Shown here: one piece after another, positions 32,490 to 41,319 of the stretch | Layout of the letters: each line of letters opens with the position of its first letter | Position numbering within the stretch: the stretch's first letter is position 1 | Assembly: GCA_033549365.1 (NCBI GenBank) | Contig: JAWSUF010000011.1 | Span: forward strand, 1-64,000 | Direction of reading: 5' to 3' | From: Acidobacteriota bacterium | GTDB lineage: Bacteria; Acidobacteriota; Aminicenantia; Aminicenantales; Saccharicenantaceae | Length of the DNA stretch: 64,000 nt | Made by a program: the position numbers and the translations under genes | Notes under the pieces: model-generated | Databases searched by the model: none | Told to the model about the DNA's origin: nothing | What the model saw: the letters and a program-made list of their open reading frames with translations, nothing else

Positions 32490-33779
32490 CTAGATGAGAG
32501 GAGTGACGCCGGGTATTGCGACAGGATCGACCGGGTTCGGTCCAAACTCGAGTTTGGGCGGGACCAGATCGAGCTTGGAGGCGTTCATCGCCCAATCCCA
32601 GGATATGGCCCGTCCCGTGTAGGCGCTCATGCGTCCGAGAATTGCGCAGAGAGTGCTTTCGGCGACCTGGCGTCCTTCGTTGAGGGGTTTTCCGAATCGG
32701 ATGCTCGCAATGAGGTCGGCATGCTCCTGAACGAAGGGATTGATCTCTTCGCCCTCGAATTTCCAGGCGTTCGGGCCGGAGATTTGGCCATAGCCGAAGG
32801 CGTGGCCACTGGTTCCCACAATCCGCTCCTCGATGCGGTCGGCACAGCCGGGGGTCTGGCGGCACATGCTCATGACCCGGACGCCGTTCGGATACTCGAA
32901 CTCGACGGCGAAGTGATCGTAGATGTTGCCGTATTCGGGGGCCGTCCGGACTTCGCGTCCGCCCATTCCCATGACCCGGACCGGCAGAGCGCCGATCGCC
33001 CAGTTGATGACATCGATGTTGTGGATGTGCTGCTCGACGATGTGGTCGCCCGAGGTCCAGCTGAAGTAGAGCCAGTTCCGGCACTGCCATTCCATGTCGC
33101 TCATTTCGGGGGTCTGTTTGACGACCCAGAGCTCGCCCTGGTTCCAGTAGCACTGGCCGCCGACGATCTCGCCGATGGCCCCGTCGCGAATGCGTTTCAT
33201 GAGCTCCCGATAGCTCTGCTGATGACGGCGCTGGGTTCCCGCCACGACGGCCAGGCCTTTTTGAGCCGCAAGTTCCGAGCTTGCGATCACGGATCGGACG
33301 CCGATGGGATCCACGGCCACGGGCTTTTCCATGAAGACGTTTTTGCCGGCCTCGACGATCGCCTGGAAATGCGCGGGTCGAAAGCCGGGCGGGGCGGCCG
33401 TGACGATATAGTTGATGTCCTTGAGCGCGAGCAGTTTGCGATATCCGTCGAATCCGGTGAAACAGGTCTCCGGCTTGACCTTGACCGCGTCCGGAACCCG
33501 CTCATGGAGCCGGGTGAGACTCCGTTCGATGCGGTCCGGAAAGAGATCGTGCAGGGCCAGGATCTCGACTCCGGGCGAGGAGTTGACGGCGTCGATGGCT
33601 GCGCCCGTTCCGCGGCCGCCGCAGCCGATGATCCCGATCCGGATCGTGTCCGAGCCCCCGGCGTGCAGGCCCAGGCCGCCCGGTATGGCCGCGGCCAGAG
33701 AGACCGCCGCCGATGTCTTGAGAAAATCCCTTCGGGTCAGTCCGGAGTTTCCGCTCCGGCCGTTTGTCGTGTCGCTCAT
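32490..33779 (-). CDS. Tat-exported Gfo/Idh/MocA oxidoreductase (operon gene 2)
   Basis: 429 aa. The twin-arginine signal LTRRDFLKTSAAVSLAAA begins at about residue 14 of the ATG at 33779; the frame is open far upstream but overlaps the next gene there, so the extension is rejected. Rossmann motif RIGIIGCGGRGTGAA, MEKPVAVDP with the catalytic-type Lys, and the WTSGDHIVEQHIHNIDVINW substrate-domain signature follow. It diverges strongly from operon gene 3, so the two are not a recent duplication. Likely part of periplasmic sugar or glycoside conversion together with its neighbours. Confidence 0.88.
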   Translation of the reverse strand: MSDTTNGRSGNSGLTRRDFLKTSAAVSLAAAIPGGLGLHAGGSDTIRIGIIGCGGRGTGAAIDAVNSSPGVEILALHDLFPDRIERSLTRLHERVPDAVKVKPETCFTGFDGYRKLLALKDINYIVTAAPPGFRPAHFQAIVEAGKNVFMEKPVAVDPIGVRSVIASSELAAQKGLAVVAGTQRRHQQSYRELMKRIRDGAIGEIVGGQCYWNQGELWVVKQTPEMSDMEWQCRNWLYFSWTSGDHIVEQHIHNIDVINWAIGALPVRVMGMGGREVRTAPEYGNIYDHFAVEFEYPNGVRVMSMCRQTPGCADRIEERIVGTSGHAFGYGQISGPNAWKFEGEEINPFVQEHADLIASIRFGKPLNEGRQVAESTLCAILGRMSAYTGRAISWDWAMNASKLDLVPPKLEFGPNPVDPVAIPGVTPLI

Positions 33780-33811
33780 CGGTCGTCCTTTCACTGAAGA
33801 TGCCGCGTTTT

Positions 33812-34780
33812 TCACGCGAAGTCGTCGCAGGCGCGGTAGGCCGCGATGACGGCCGTTTCGCCGTCTTTTCCGGGAAGGCTTTTGCCGTGTTCCATGCAGA
33901 TCACCGGGTCCGTCCCCTTGGCATGGAGGTGCTTGAAGATGTTCCGGTAATTGATTTCGCCGGTCCCGGGCTCCCTGCGGCCTGGGTTGTCGCCCACATG
34001 GAAGGCCGCGATCTCGTCCCAGGCCCGGTCGATGTTCCGAATGAGATCGCCCTCGGTGATCTGCTGGTGGTAGAGGTCGTTGACGATCTTGCAGGCGGGG
34101 CTGGAGACGGCCCGGCAGATCTGGAAGGCCTGGGGAATCTTCGTCAGGAACAGCCCGGGGTGGTCCTTGGGATTGAGAGGTTCGATGACCATGACGAGTC
34201 CTTCGGATTCGCAGATGTCGGCCAGAAAGCGGAGGTTTTCGACGACGTTGGCCGTCTGGTAATCCCATTCGAGCCTTTCGTCGATCCGTCCGGGGACGAC
34301 GAGGGTCTGTTTGACGCCCGTTCTTTTGGATGTTTCAACGGCCGTCCGGATCCTTCCGACGAGCATCTCCCGGATTTCGGGATCCCGGGTGACGAAGGAC
34401 GTTTTGCCGAAGTCGGCGTAGGCGACGAAGGGACCGGCGTCGAGACCGAGGCGGCGAGCTTCCCCGGAAATCGCTTCCTGGTCGGCGGCCGGGCGGTTCA
34501 TCAGGCCGTTGTCGAAAAAGGCCCGGAAACCCTGATCGGCCATGAACTTGAGCTGGTCCACAGGATTTTTTCCTGCGTGTTCCGCGAACATGCCGAACGG
34601 CGGGGCGTATTTCAGTTTGAACCCTCCGCCGGGCCCGCTTCCGGACGGACTGCCGAAAAATCCTGTTGCGCCCAGAGGGTTTGCGGCCAGGACCGCGGCC
34701 GCTGCGGCTGCGCCGCCGAGAAATTTTCGCCGGGACAGCCCGCCGGGGCTTTCAGGCACCGATGTGCGGTTTTTTTTCAT
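33812..34780 (-). CDS. Tat-exported TIM-barrel sugar isomerase-like protein (operon gene 1)
   Basis: 322 aa. A twin-arginine signal (LSRRKFLGGAAAAAAVLA) precedes a xylose-isomerase-like TIM barrel of the hydroxypyruvate-isomerase type. Metal-site segments are VMVIEPLNPKDHPG (Glu/His), KIVNDLYHQQITEGD (Asp/His), AAFHVGDNPGRREPG and a final VICMEHGKS. The ATG at 34780 lies just upstream of the signal and downstream of the promoter at 34880-34909; the more distal in-frame start would overlap that promoter region. Export of an isomerase together with two exported Gfo/Idh enzymes points to a periplasmic carbohydrate route. Confidence 0.85.
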   Translation of the reverse strand: MKKNRTSVPESPGGLSRRKFLGGAAAAAAVLAANPLGATGFFGSPSGSGPGGGFKLKYAPPFGMFAEHAGKNPVDQLKFMADQGFRAFFDNGLMNRPAADQEAISGEARRLGLDAGPFVAYADFGKTSFVTRDPEIREMLVGRIRTAVETSKRTGVKQTLVVPGRIDERLEWDYQTANVVENLRFLADICESEGLVMVIEPLNPKDHPGLFLTKIPQAFQICRAVSSPACKIVNDLYHQQITEGDLIRNIDRAWDEIAAFHVGDNPGRREPGTGEINYRNIFKHLHAKGTDPVICMEHGKSLPGKDGETAVIAAYRACDDFA

Positions 34781-34879
34781 GAGGGTGTCTCCTAAAGAAA
34801 TTTCGTGGGTTTCGCCCGGAAGGCAAAGAAGCCTCGGGGCCGTCGATGTGGAGTTTCGGCGTGTGCCGATCATGGGCTC

Positions 34880-34909
34880 ATTCTATGCGAAAAAAGACGA
34901 GGTTTTCAA
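34880..34909 (-). promoter_or_regulatory. Promoter of the exported isomerase-Gfo/Idh operon
   Basis: Minus strand TTGAAA (34904-34909), 18-bp spacer, TAGAAT (34880-34885). The boxes resemble the promoters at 16.7, 18.1 and 26.7 kb, but the spacer lacks their GGGTTTCA end. Confidence 0.5.
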
Positions 34910-34987
34910 CTCCGCCGATGAAGGCGACCGCAGCGACGTCAGGAAGCCGGAAAGGCCGAATTAAAGGAATTGAGAAAGGCGCCCGGC

Positions 34988-36109
34988 TTATTCGGAAGAA
35001 GCGATGCGATCAAGAATAGATCGGATCTTTCCGAACTCTGCATTTTTTGAAAAAACATAATAGGCTCTTCGCGCCGGAGAGATCTTCTCCATGGCCTCAT
35101 CGAATTTGCGGTGGAGTGCGGATTCGATATCGGTTTCCCGTCGGAAACCCGCCTCGGCGAATCGGTCAACCCACCAATCCGTGGTGGCCCCGATAAGATG
35201 GCCGTTTTTCGGGTATCCGTATCCATCGACGGGTACGGCCCGGAAGAGCCTTTTTTTCTCGGCATCCTCGGCCCAGGATTCATAATCGATCCGGAAGATC
35301 TCTCCGAAAACGGAGTCTTTTCCGAAGGCGGGGATGTTGGCGTAGAGAAAACCCCCGTCGTTCAGAAGTTCATACAATCTCCTAATATAACTCAAAAGAG
35401 AGTTGGGGTTGAGATGTTCGAAAATATCCAGACCGAGAATGACATCATAGCTGTGCGAAAAGGTGAGGTGGCGGATGTCTCCGAGACGGATGCGACTGCT
35501 GATTTCAGGAAAGGCCTTGTCCAGACTGATCACGCTGATCTCCACGCCGTCCCCGTCGATCCCCCTGTCCTTGAGACATTTGAGGACGGCACCGTTGGCG
35601 CAACCGAAATCGAGAACGGATGAGGGTTCGAACTCGGCTGTGATGTCGGCCATCATGCGTTTGTCCTCGTCGATAAGAAAGCTCCAAACGCCGGGTCGTT
35701 CGTAATAACCGTTGGAAAGGATCTTTCGCTCGAGCCAATCGAAGTCGCCGGGGCTCTCTGCGATGAAAAACGAACTTTTTTCCCTCCCGGAAAGATCCGC
35801 GAGAATGATGTAGTTCTCCGGCCGCTCGTCCTTGATGGGAATAAGCTTGATATAGTTATGAATATTGTCCTTGACGATCTTGAAGATGAACTCCGGAGCT
35901 TCGGTGATGTTTACGACGAGAGCGGCACGGGAATTTCCCTCCCGAAGGAACTTGAGTTGGTTTTCACGCCCGACGGGGTCGGGCTCCCGTCCAAGAAAAC
36001 GCTTGTAGATATAATCCAGGAACTCATTGTCCGAGAGTTGATCCAGGGGATGGAGGTTGTTGTCTCCCGGCGATTGCCGACGTTGCTTTTTCAGAAGCTT
36101 ATTGAACAT
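34988..36109 (-). CDS. DUF4214 plus SAM-dependent methyltransferase fusion
   Basis: 373 aa. Residues about 20-75 match DUF4214 (NEFLDYIYKRFLGREPDPVG and the following AALVVNITEAPEF), a module often attached to glycosyl- and methyltransferases of surface polysaccharide clusters. From about residue 160 a class I methyltransferase follows: VLDFGCANGAVLKCL (SAM-binding glycine motif), IRLGDIRHLTF, and DVILGLDIFEHL. GC is lower than in the neighbours, suggesting transfer. It stands alone, divergent from the DUF4438 gene, with its own promoter (36137-36165). The target could be a sugar or protein-linked glycan. Confidence 0.8.
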   Translation of the reverse strand: MFNKLLKKQRRQSPGDNNLHPLDQLSDNEFLDYIYKRFLGREPDPVGRENQLKFLREGNSRAALVVNITEAPEFIFKIVKDNIHNYIKLIPIKDERPENYIILADLSGREKSSFFIAESPGDFDWLERKILSNGYYERPGVWSFLIDEDKRMMADITAEFEPSSVLDFGCANGAVLKCLKDRGIDGDGVEISVISLDKAFPEISSRIRLGDIRHLTFSHSYDVILGLDIFEHLNPNSLLSYIRRLYELLNDGGFLYANIPAFGKDSVFGEIFRIDYESWAEDAEKKRLFRAVPVDGYGYPKNGHLIGATTDWWVDRFAEAGFRRETDIESALHRKFDEAMEKISPARRAYYVFSKNAEFGKIRSILDRIASSE

Positions 36110-36136
36110 GTGGGAGTCCTCAAATCTGAAAAATCT

Positions 36137-36165
36137 TTTATATCATGCTCTCTGCTTTTATTCAA
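36137..36165 (-). promoter_or_regulatory. Promoter of the DUF4214-methyltransferase gene
   Basis: Minus strand TTGAAT (36160-36165), 17 bp, TATAAA (36137-36142). The region is AT-rich and shared with the divergent promoter at 36180-36208. Confidence 0.55.
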
Positions 36166-36179
36166 TTCCAATTCCCGGC

Positions 36180-36208
36180 TTGCCGGTCTCGACTCCTGCC
36201 GTTATAAT
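36180..36208 (+). promoter_or_regulatory. Promoter of the tandem DUF4438 gene
   Basis: TTGCCG (36180-36185), 17 bp, TATAAT (36203-36208), about 40 bases before the ATG. AAGGAG at 36231-36236 is the ribosome site. Confidence 0.65.
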
Positions 36209-36245
36209 GACGAAGATGTTTACTGCTAAAAAGGAGTCCTCAATC

Positions 36246-38123
36246 ATGAGACGAAGAATTCCGGCCGCTTTTCGGGTATCCGCCCTGACATTGAACTTGG
36301 CTGTCGTTCTGACTGTCGCCGTTTCCGCCTCCGATCTTCCCGGGCGGAAGCCGGTTGCCACCAACAAGGCCGCGTTGCTGACCGTCGCCGTTCAGGGCCA
36401 GATCGCTCCGGCCCAGCCGTCGCGGTCCTACGCCGTGACCTGGGACGGCACGCCCAAGATGCTGATCGGGACGGGCGGCATCAATTACAATCTGAAAATC
36501 GGCGATCCGATCTTCGGCTGGGCGAGCGCTGATCGCGCGACCATGGGCGTCGCCGTCGAAGGCGCCGGGGATGACCGGGGCCGCGGCGCCTGGATTCCTC
36601 ATATTTCCGTAGGCACCGAAGTCAAACTTCTCTCGGGATCGGCCCGGGGCGAAAAGGGCGTGGTCGCGGCCAAGTACGGCGGGTTTGCGCTGGTTCACTT
36701 TGAGGACGCGGTTCTCGACAAGCTGGCTGTCGGCGATCTCGTTCAGGCCAAGGCCGTCGGCATCGGCTTGAAGATCGACGGGTACGAAGAGATCTTCATC
36801 CATGGCCTGACGCCCGATGTCCTGGAAAAGCTCGCGACCGAAACGGCGGACGGCCGTATCGAAGTTCCCGTCGTGAAGGAGATTCCGGCCGAGATCGCGG
36901 GCCAGGGCGCCGGCGGTTCCAGCATTTACGGCCACTGGCATATTCAGACGTGCTATCCGCCGGACGTCGAAAAGTACGGACTGAAGGATCTTCGATTCGG
37001 CGACCTTGTTCTTCTCAAGGATGTTCAGACCGACTATGGAAAGGGCTATTTCGAGGGCGGGTCGACGATCGGGATCATCTGCAGCGGGCCCTCGGACATG
37101 TCCGGCGTGGGCATCGCCGTCACGCCGATTCTGTCCTCGCGAACGAAAAAACTGACCGCAAGACTCGATCCCTCGGCCAATATCGGCAAATACCTGGGGA
37201 TCAAGATGAAAAACCCGCCCCCGGCTCCGGTTGCCGCGAAAGGCGTTTTGAAAACCAATAAAAACAGCCTGATCACGACCGCCGTCCAGGCCGTTGTTCA
37301 GCCGCCCGGCGGCCGCGATTACGGCGTGACCTATGACGGCACGCCGAAAATCGGCATCGGCATGGCCTCCATCAACTACACGGTGTCCTTCGGCGATCCC
37401 GCCTACGGGTGGGCGAGCGCCGATCATGTCGAGCCCGACGTCACCGTCCAGGGCCGGGACGCCGCCCGGCCCTCGGACTGCGCGATCGCCATCCTGGCCG
37501 GAATCGGCAATGAGGCCGAAGTCATTTCCGGCGACGCCAAGGGAGCGCGGGGGTATTATATCGGCCGGCACGCCGGTTCTCACGACCTGGTCTGGTTACC
37601 GGCCGAGGCCAAGGACAATCTCGCGCTCAATGACAAAATTCAGGTCAAGGCCCGCAGCGTGGGCTTGAAAATCGACGGATTCGATGACGTGCGGGTCAAC
37701 AAGATCTCGCCCGAACTTCTGGAAAAGATGGGCATTCGGATCGAAAACGATCAGCTTGTCGTTCCCGTGGTCATGGAAATCCCGGGTCACATCATGGGCT
37801 CGGGACTCGGAAGCTCGTTTGTCGAGACCCTGGATTACGATATCCAGACGACCTGTCCCGAAACCGTCGAGCGCTATGGATTGAAAAAGCTCAAACTCGG
37901 AGATGTCGTGGCCATCCGCGATCACTACAATTCCTTCGGCGCGGGACGCTACAAGGATGCCGTGACGATCGGCGTCTGCATCCACGGCTGGAGCGACTAT
38001 GCCGGGCACGGGCCGGGAGTCACCACTGTGTTGAGCGCGCTTCCGGGCCGCATCACGCCCAAAATCGATCCCCACGCCAACGCGGCCTATTACCTCGGCA
38101 TCAAGGAAATACCGGCCGAATAG
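36246..38123 (+). CDS. Exported protein with two tandem DUF4438 domains
   Basis: 625 aa. A signal peptide (about 1-28) precedes two similar halves (about 30-330 and 338-625). Each carries YxVTxDGTPK, I-x-Y-x-x-GDPxxGWASAD, SGxAKG/ARGEKG-like turns, VGLKIDGxxD/E, LEKM/LAT, VVxEIPxxIxGxGxGSS, DIQTCxP/HIQTCYP, VExYGLKxLxxGD and TIGxxxxG blocks. DUF4438 proteins are normally one such unit (about 290 aa, for example in Thermotoga), so this is a duplication and fusion. Structural relatives suggest a beta-barrel assembly, but no function is established. Closely spaced AAGGAG supports the ATG at 36246. Confidence 0.8.
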   Translation: MRRRIPAAFRVSALTLNLAVVLTVAVSASDLPGRKPVATNKAALLTVAVQGQIAPAQPSRSYAVTWDGTPKMLIGTGGINYNLKIGDPIFGWASADRATMGVAVEGAGDDRGRGAWIPHISVGTEVKLLSGSARGEKGVVAAKYGGFALVHFEDAVLDKLAVGDLVQAKAVGIGLKIDGYEEIFIHGLTPDVLEKLATETADGRIEVPVVKEIPAEIAGQGAGGSSIYGHWHIQTCYPPDVEKYGLKDLRFGDLVLLKDVQTDYGKGYFEGGSTIGIICSGPSDMSGVGIAVTPILSSRTKKLTARLDPSANIGKYLGIKMKNPPPAPVAAKGVLKTNKNSLITTAVQAVVQPPGGRDYGVTYDGTPKIGIGMASINYTVSFGDPAYGWASADHVEPDVTVQGRDAARPSDCAIAILAGIGNEAEVISGDAKGARGYYIGRHAGSHDLVWLPAEAKDNLALNDKIQVKARSVGLKIDGFDDVRVNKISPELLEKMGIRIENDQLVVPVVMEIPGHIMGSGLGSSFVETLDYDIQTTCPETVERYGLKKLKLGDVVAIRDHYNSFGAGRYKDAVTIGVCIHGWSDYAGHGPGVTTVLSALPGRITPKIDPHANAAYYLGIKEIPAE

Positions 38124-38170
38124 GACTCGGATTCAGCGGGCGCCGGTGCGGACGTTGAAACCCAGGCTCT

Positions 38171-39343
38171 TTAAAAACCAGAGCGGCCTGGATGAAGCTC
38201 TCTGTTATAGTCCCATCTGATTTCATACCGTTTGAGAAGGGGATAGCCGGCCTCATCCTCCTCGGCCGCGTAGAGACGGCCCTTGCGAATGAGCGGCTGG
38301 ATCACGGGCAGGACGGTCCGGACGATATACCGGCCCTCCGGGTCGAAAACATCGTAATAGTATCCCTTGCGGCCCGGCGGGCGCTCCCAGCTCAAGACCC
38401 AGATCCTGTCTTCGTCGTCGGTCACGAAATACCGGAATGACGGATAATGCCGGGGGATTTTCATGTTCTCCAGAATACCGGGCGGAGCGCCTTGGGTCCG
38501 TTCGTCGATGTCCTCCTTGGCGACCGGGACCGGCTCCGGATTCATCTGGATCTTGCGCGCGAGGCGGCCGTCCGCGTCATAGATCCTGAACTCGAACTTC
38601 ACCGCATGGGCGCAGACGAGGCGATCTCCGGAAAGCAGATCCCAGCGGAGGATCGGAAAGATGGGGTCAAAACCATCGCGGGCCGAATTCTGTGTGGGGG
38701 AGGATTCGTAGACCAGGATGTCCTTGAATTCGCCGTCGACTTTCCGTAGTTCGTAGCGACCGTCGGTTTCTTCATAGATGATGAGAAAGACAAATAAGTT
38801 CCCCTCGGAGTCCGGCCGGGCATCCATGAGCATCAGGGAAGATGCGGATAGGGTGCGTATATATTCCCCGCTGCTTTCGAAAAAAACGAGCTTCGGGCTC
38901 ATGTCGACGACGGCCAGTTCGTCCCGTTCGGTGGAATAAATCGTTCTCGGCATCTCCAGTTCCCCGGGACCCTGGCCGGGCCTGCCGAATGTCCCGATCC
39001 TTCCCCCGTCCCGGTCGAAGGCCTTGATGTTCTTGTCCTTTCCGTCCAGGACGAAAATCGTCCCGTCCCCGGCGACCGTGATCGAGGAGATCGTCGCAAA
39101 CGCGATATCGCCGCTGCTCTCGCCTCCGATTGTCAGGTCCTCCTCCAGAGAAAGGACTTCCGGGCCGTAGAGGGGTGCGTTCGGGTTCTTGACGACGACG
39201 ATGCCGTCTTCTTCCACGATCCGGCCTTTCCAACCGTCGGACTTTGGGGAACAGGCGGGACCGAGCAGGAGTCCGGCCGCCAGGATAAAAGTGAGAACCG
39301 TCAATGAAAAAAACGGGGCGTTTTTCGGACGGGATACGGACAT
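38171..39343 (-). CDS. Beta-propeller (6-bladed, NHL-type) lipoprotein
   Basis: 390 aa. A lipoprotein signal ends LLLGPACS, with the lipobox Cys at about residue 29. The mature part has repeated propeller strands (TISSITVAGDGTIFVLDGKD, IKAFDRDGGRIGTFGRPGQG, LAVVDMSPKLVFF) as in the 6-bladed beta-propeller family common in Acidobacteriota and Bacteroidota. A frame extension upstream to a GTG is possible, but AGGTGA stands four bases before the ATG at 39343. Ligand unknown; sequence-related proteins are thought to be periplasmic binding or sensor proteins. Confidence 0.75.
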   Translation of the reverse strand: MSVSRPKNAPFFSLTVLTFILAAGLLLGPACSPKSDGWKGRIVEEDGIVVVKNPNAPLYGPEVLSLEEDLTIGGESSGDIAFATISSITVAGDGTIFVLDGKDKNIKAFDRDGGRIGTFGRPGQGPGELEMPRTIYSTERDELAVVDMSPKLVFFESSGEYIRTLSASSLMLMDARPDSEGNLFVFLIIYEETDGRYELRKVDGEFKDILVYESSPTQNSARDGFDPIFPILRWDLLSGDRLVCAHAVKFEFRIYDADGRLARKIQMNPEPVPVAKEDIDERTQGAPPGILENMKIPRHYPSFRYFVTDDEDRIWVLSWERPPGRKGYYYDVFDPEGRYIVRTVLPVIQPLIRKGRLYAAEEDEAGYPLLKRYEIRWDYNRELHPGRSGF

Positions 39344-39432
39344 GATCACCTCCCAATGGGACGCCGCTCAACGCGGCTCTTTTCCAATATATACCGGACA
39401 GGAGAGTCCGGTCAACTTGAATCAAGCACAGA

Positions 39433-41319
39433 CTAATGAATCCGGCGCCACTTCATGGACTCCAGATCGAGGGTCCAGAGTCCGGTTTTGTCGAATTCCC
39501 AGGCGAAAACCGTTTTTCCGGCGCAATGTAAATTAACGAGTTCGCCTGATTCCCAGGGAAGAGCGATGGTCTTGATTTCTTCGAGGCTTTCGTCAAGGAG
39601 GACGAGGGATTTTCTTCCCGTGCCGGAATCGGCCGATAGCAGGACGAGGTTGTCCGACATCCACAGGGGCCAGCCGGTTTTATAACGCGTTCCATCCCGC
39701 TGCGCCGTAATCCTGTCTTCGGTCAGCGAATAGATGTTTAACTTTCTGTGTCCCGGCGGTCCCGTCCACACAGCCAGCTTATCCCGGGCTTCGTTGAAAC
39801 CGAACAGGCCGATGGAATCGTCGGCCAGGACCTCTTGCGCCTCATTTGACACGATATCATGGAGGATCAGGCTTTCTTGATTTCTGTCTTGATCGATAGA
39901 GGCGTATGCGATCAGATCGTGTTGAAAAGCTTCGACCATAGGAGCTTTATGGATGTTCCTGGCCAGGATTTCAACGTCTTTTCCGTCGGCATCCCTTTCC
40001 AGGTCGATTCTCAAGATGTCGGTCCCGGAGGCCTCATTTTTCTTTGCGAAACGGCTGTATATGACAAGATACCTCGCCGATGCAGAAAAGCCGACTATCA
40101 TGCTGAAATGGGGAATTTCGGGCATCCCCAAAGTCAGGCTTCGGGTTTCCCTGCCTTCCCCATCCATCCCGTGAAGCCTTTCTCTGCCCTGAATATCCCG
40201 GGTTAAGAGCGCGATTTTTCTGCCGTCCGGAGAGATCACAGCCTGCCGGATGTAGAGGTTCGAGAATGGACCCTCTTCGGTCGACGTGTCCGCCAGGCGC
40301 CCGGCATTCCGTCCGGAGGTGTCCATGATCCATAGCTCCTCCGACATGCGATTTCGTCTCTTCGGAACGTTTTTGATGAAAATGATTTTTCCATCGCCTA
40401 CGGAAATAGAATGCCAAATCAGCGGGGTCTTGAGGATTCGTCGCAGACGGGAGCTCGCCAAGTCATACCGGAATATTCCTTTTGCCGTTCGGAAATAAGC
40501 GGCGTCTGCCGCGATTCTCATGTTATAGAAATGGGGAGCTTTCGCCGGCGAGAAAACCGGTGCAAGCAACACACAGGACACGAAGGAGGTTGCGAGAAAG
40601 ACCGCGGCCCGTTTCATGAAATACCGCGCTTTCTTTCCGGGCTGGGAGAAATCCGTTCGGCTGAAAGTCAGGATCGAGGCCAGAGCCAGGCTCAGGGAAA
40701 ACAGCGCCAGGACGAACAGAGACCAGGAAAGAACATTCAGGTAAATAAGCGTCCAGATCAACAGGGGCGATAAGACCGCCTGCGCGCCGCCGAAAATTAG
40801 AAACGCCCAAAGCAGAAGAGTCCAGACAATCGTCGAAGGCTGTTTATCCGAGAGGATGGACAAGGAAAAGGCCGCATTGAAAAGAACGATGGCGCCGAGA
40901 CATCCCAGCTCGAAAATGGAGATGTTATGGCCGAAAGACAGGATCCAGTTCAAGTCGGAAAAAACGGCTTGAATTCCGGGAACGACTTTGATGATGAGGG
41001 TGAAGCTTCCCATAACGGCCAGGAGAATTCCGAGCTGGGCGGCATACTTGGCCAGCCAGATGCGGCTCTTTGAGATCGGCCGGGAAAAGAGATAGGCCCA
41101 GGCGCCGTCCTTGAACTCAGACTGGAATGCTCCCGCCCCCAGAAGCAGGCCGAGGACGGGAAGGAAAGCCAGTGTTGCGGCGCCGGCCAGGATGTCGACG
41201 GCCTCCCGGTTTCCGGATAGGACGAAGAACAGGACGACGAAAGCGAGAAGCGCCGCCAGGGAAAAGACGACAAGCGGCAGCCGCTCCTTCCACTCTTTGA
41301 TGACGATGGTTTTCAGCAT
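39433..41319 (-). CDS. ABC-2 type permease fused to a C-terminal beta-propeller domain
   Basis: 628 aa. The first ~260 residues have six or so hydrophobic helices in an ABC-2 arrangement (LKTIVIKEWKERLPLVVFSL, then WAYLFSRPISKSRIWLAKY, a motif typical of ABC-2 permeases). The remaining ~360 residues are a TolB/WD40-like propeller (AVISPDGRKIALLTRDIQGR, MSDNLVLLSADSGTGRKSL). A fusion of ABC permease and propeller is uncommon; the propeller would lie outside the cytosol. The start overlaps the ATPase gene by seven bases. Third gene of a YtrA-type GntR/ABC operon; substrate unknown. Confidence 0.8.
   Translation of the reverse strand: MLKTIVIKEWKERLPLVVFSLAALLAFVVLFFVLSGNREAVDILAGAATLAFLPVLGLLLGAGAFQSEFKDGAWAYLFSRPISKSRIWLAKYAAQLGILLAVMGSFTLIIKVVPGIQAVFSDLNWILSFGHNISIFELGCLGAIVLFNAAFSLSILSDKQPSTIVWTLLLWAFLIFGGAQAVLSPLLIWTLIYLNVLSWSLFVLALFSLSLALASILTFSRTDFSQPGKKARYFMKRAAVFLATSFVSCVLLAPVFSPAKAPHFYNMRIAADAAYFRTAKGIFRYDLASSRLRRILKTPLIWHSISVGDGKIIFIKNVPKRRNRMSEELWIMDTSGRNAGRLADTSTEEGPFSNLYIRQAVISPDGRKIALLTRDIQGRERLHGMDGEGRETRSLTLGMPEIPHFSMIVGFSASARYLVIYSRFAKKNEASGTDILRIDLERDADGKDVEILARNIHKAPMVEAFQHDLIAYASIDQDRNQESLILHDIVSNEAQEVLADDSIGLFGFNEARDKLAVWTGPPGHRKLNIYSLTEDRITAQRDGTRYKTGWPLWMSDNLVLLSADSGTGRKSLVLLDESLEEIKTIALPWESGELVNLHCAGKTVFAWEFDKTGLWTLDLESMKWRRIH

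Noticed and set aside
33780-34268. N-terminal extension of the Gfo/Idh frame beginning at 33779
   Set aside because: It overlaps the TIM-barrel isomerase gene and would bury the Tat motif; the ATG at 33779 is used instead.
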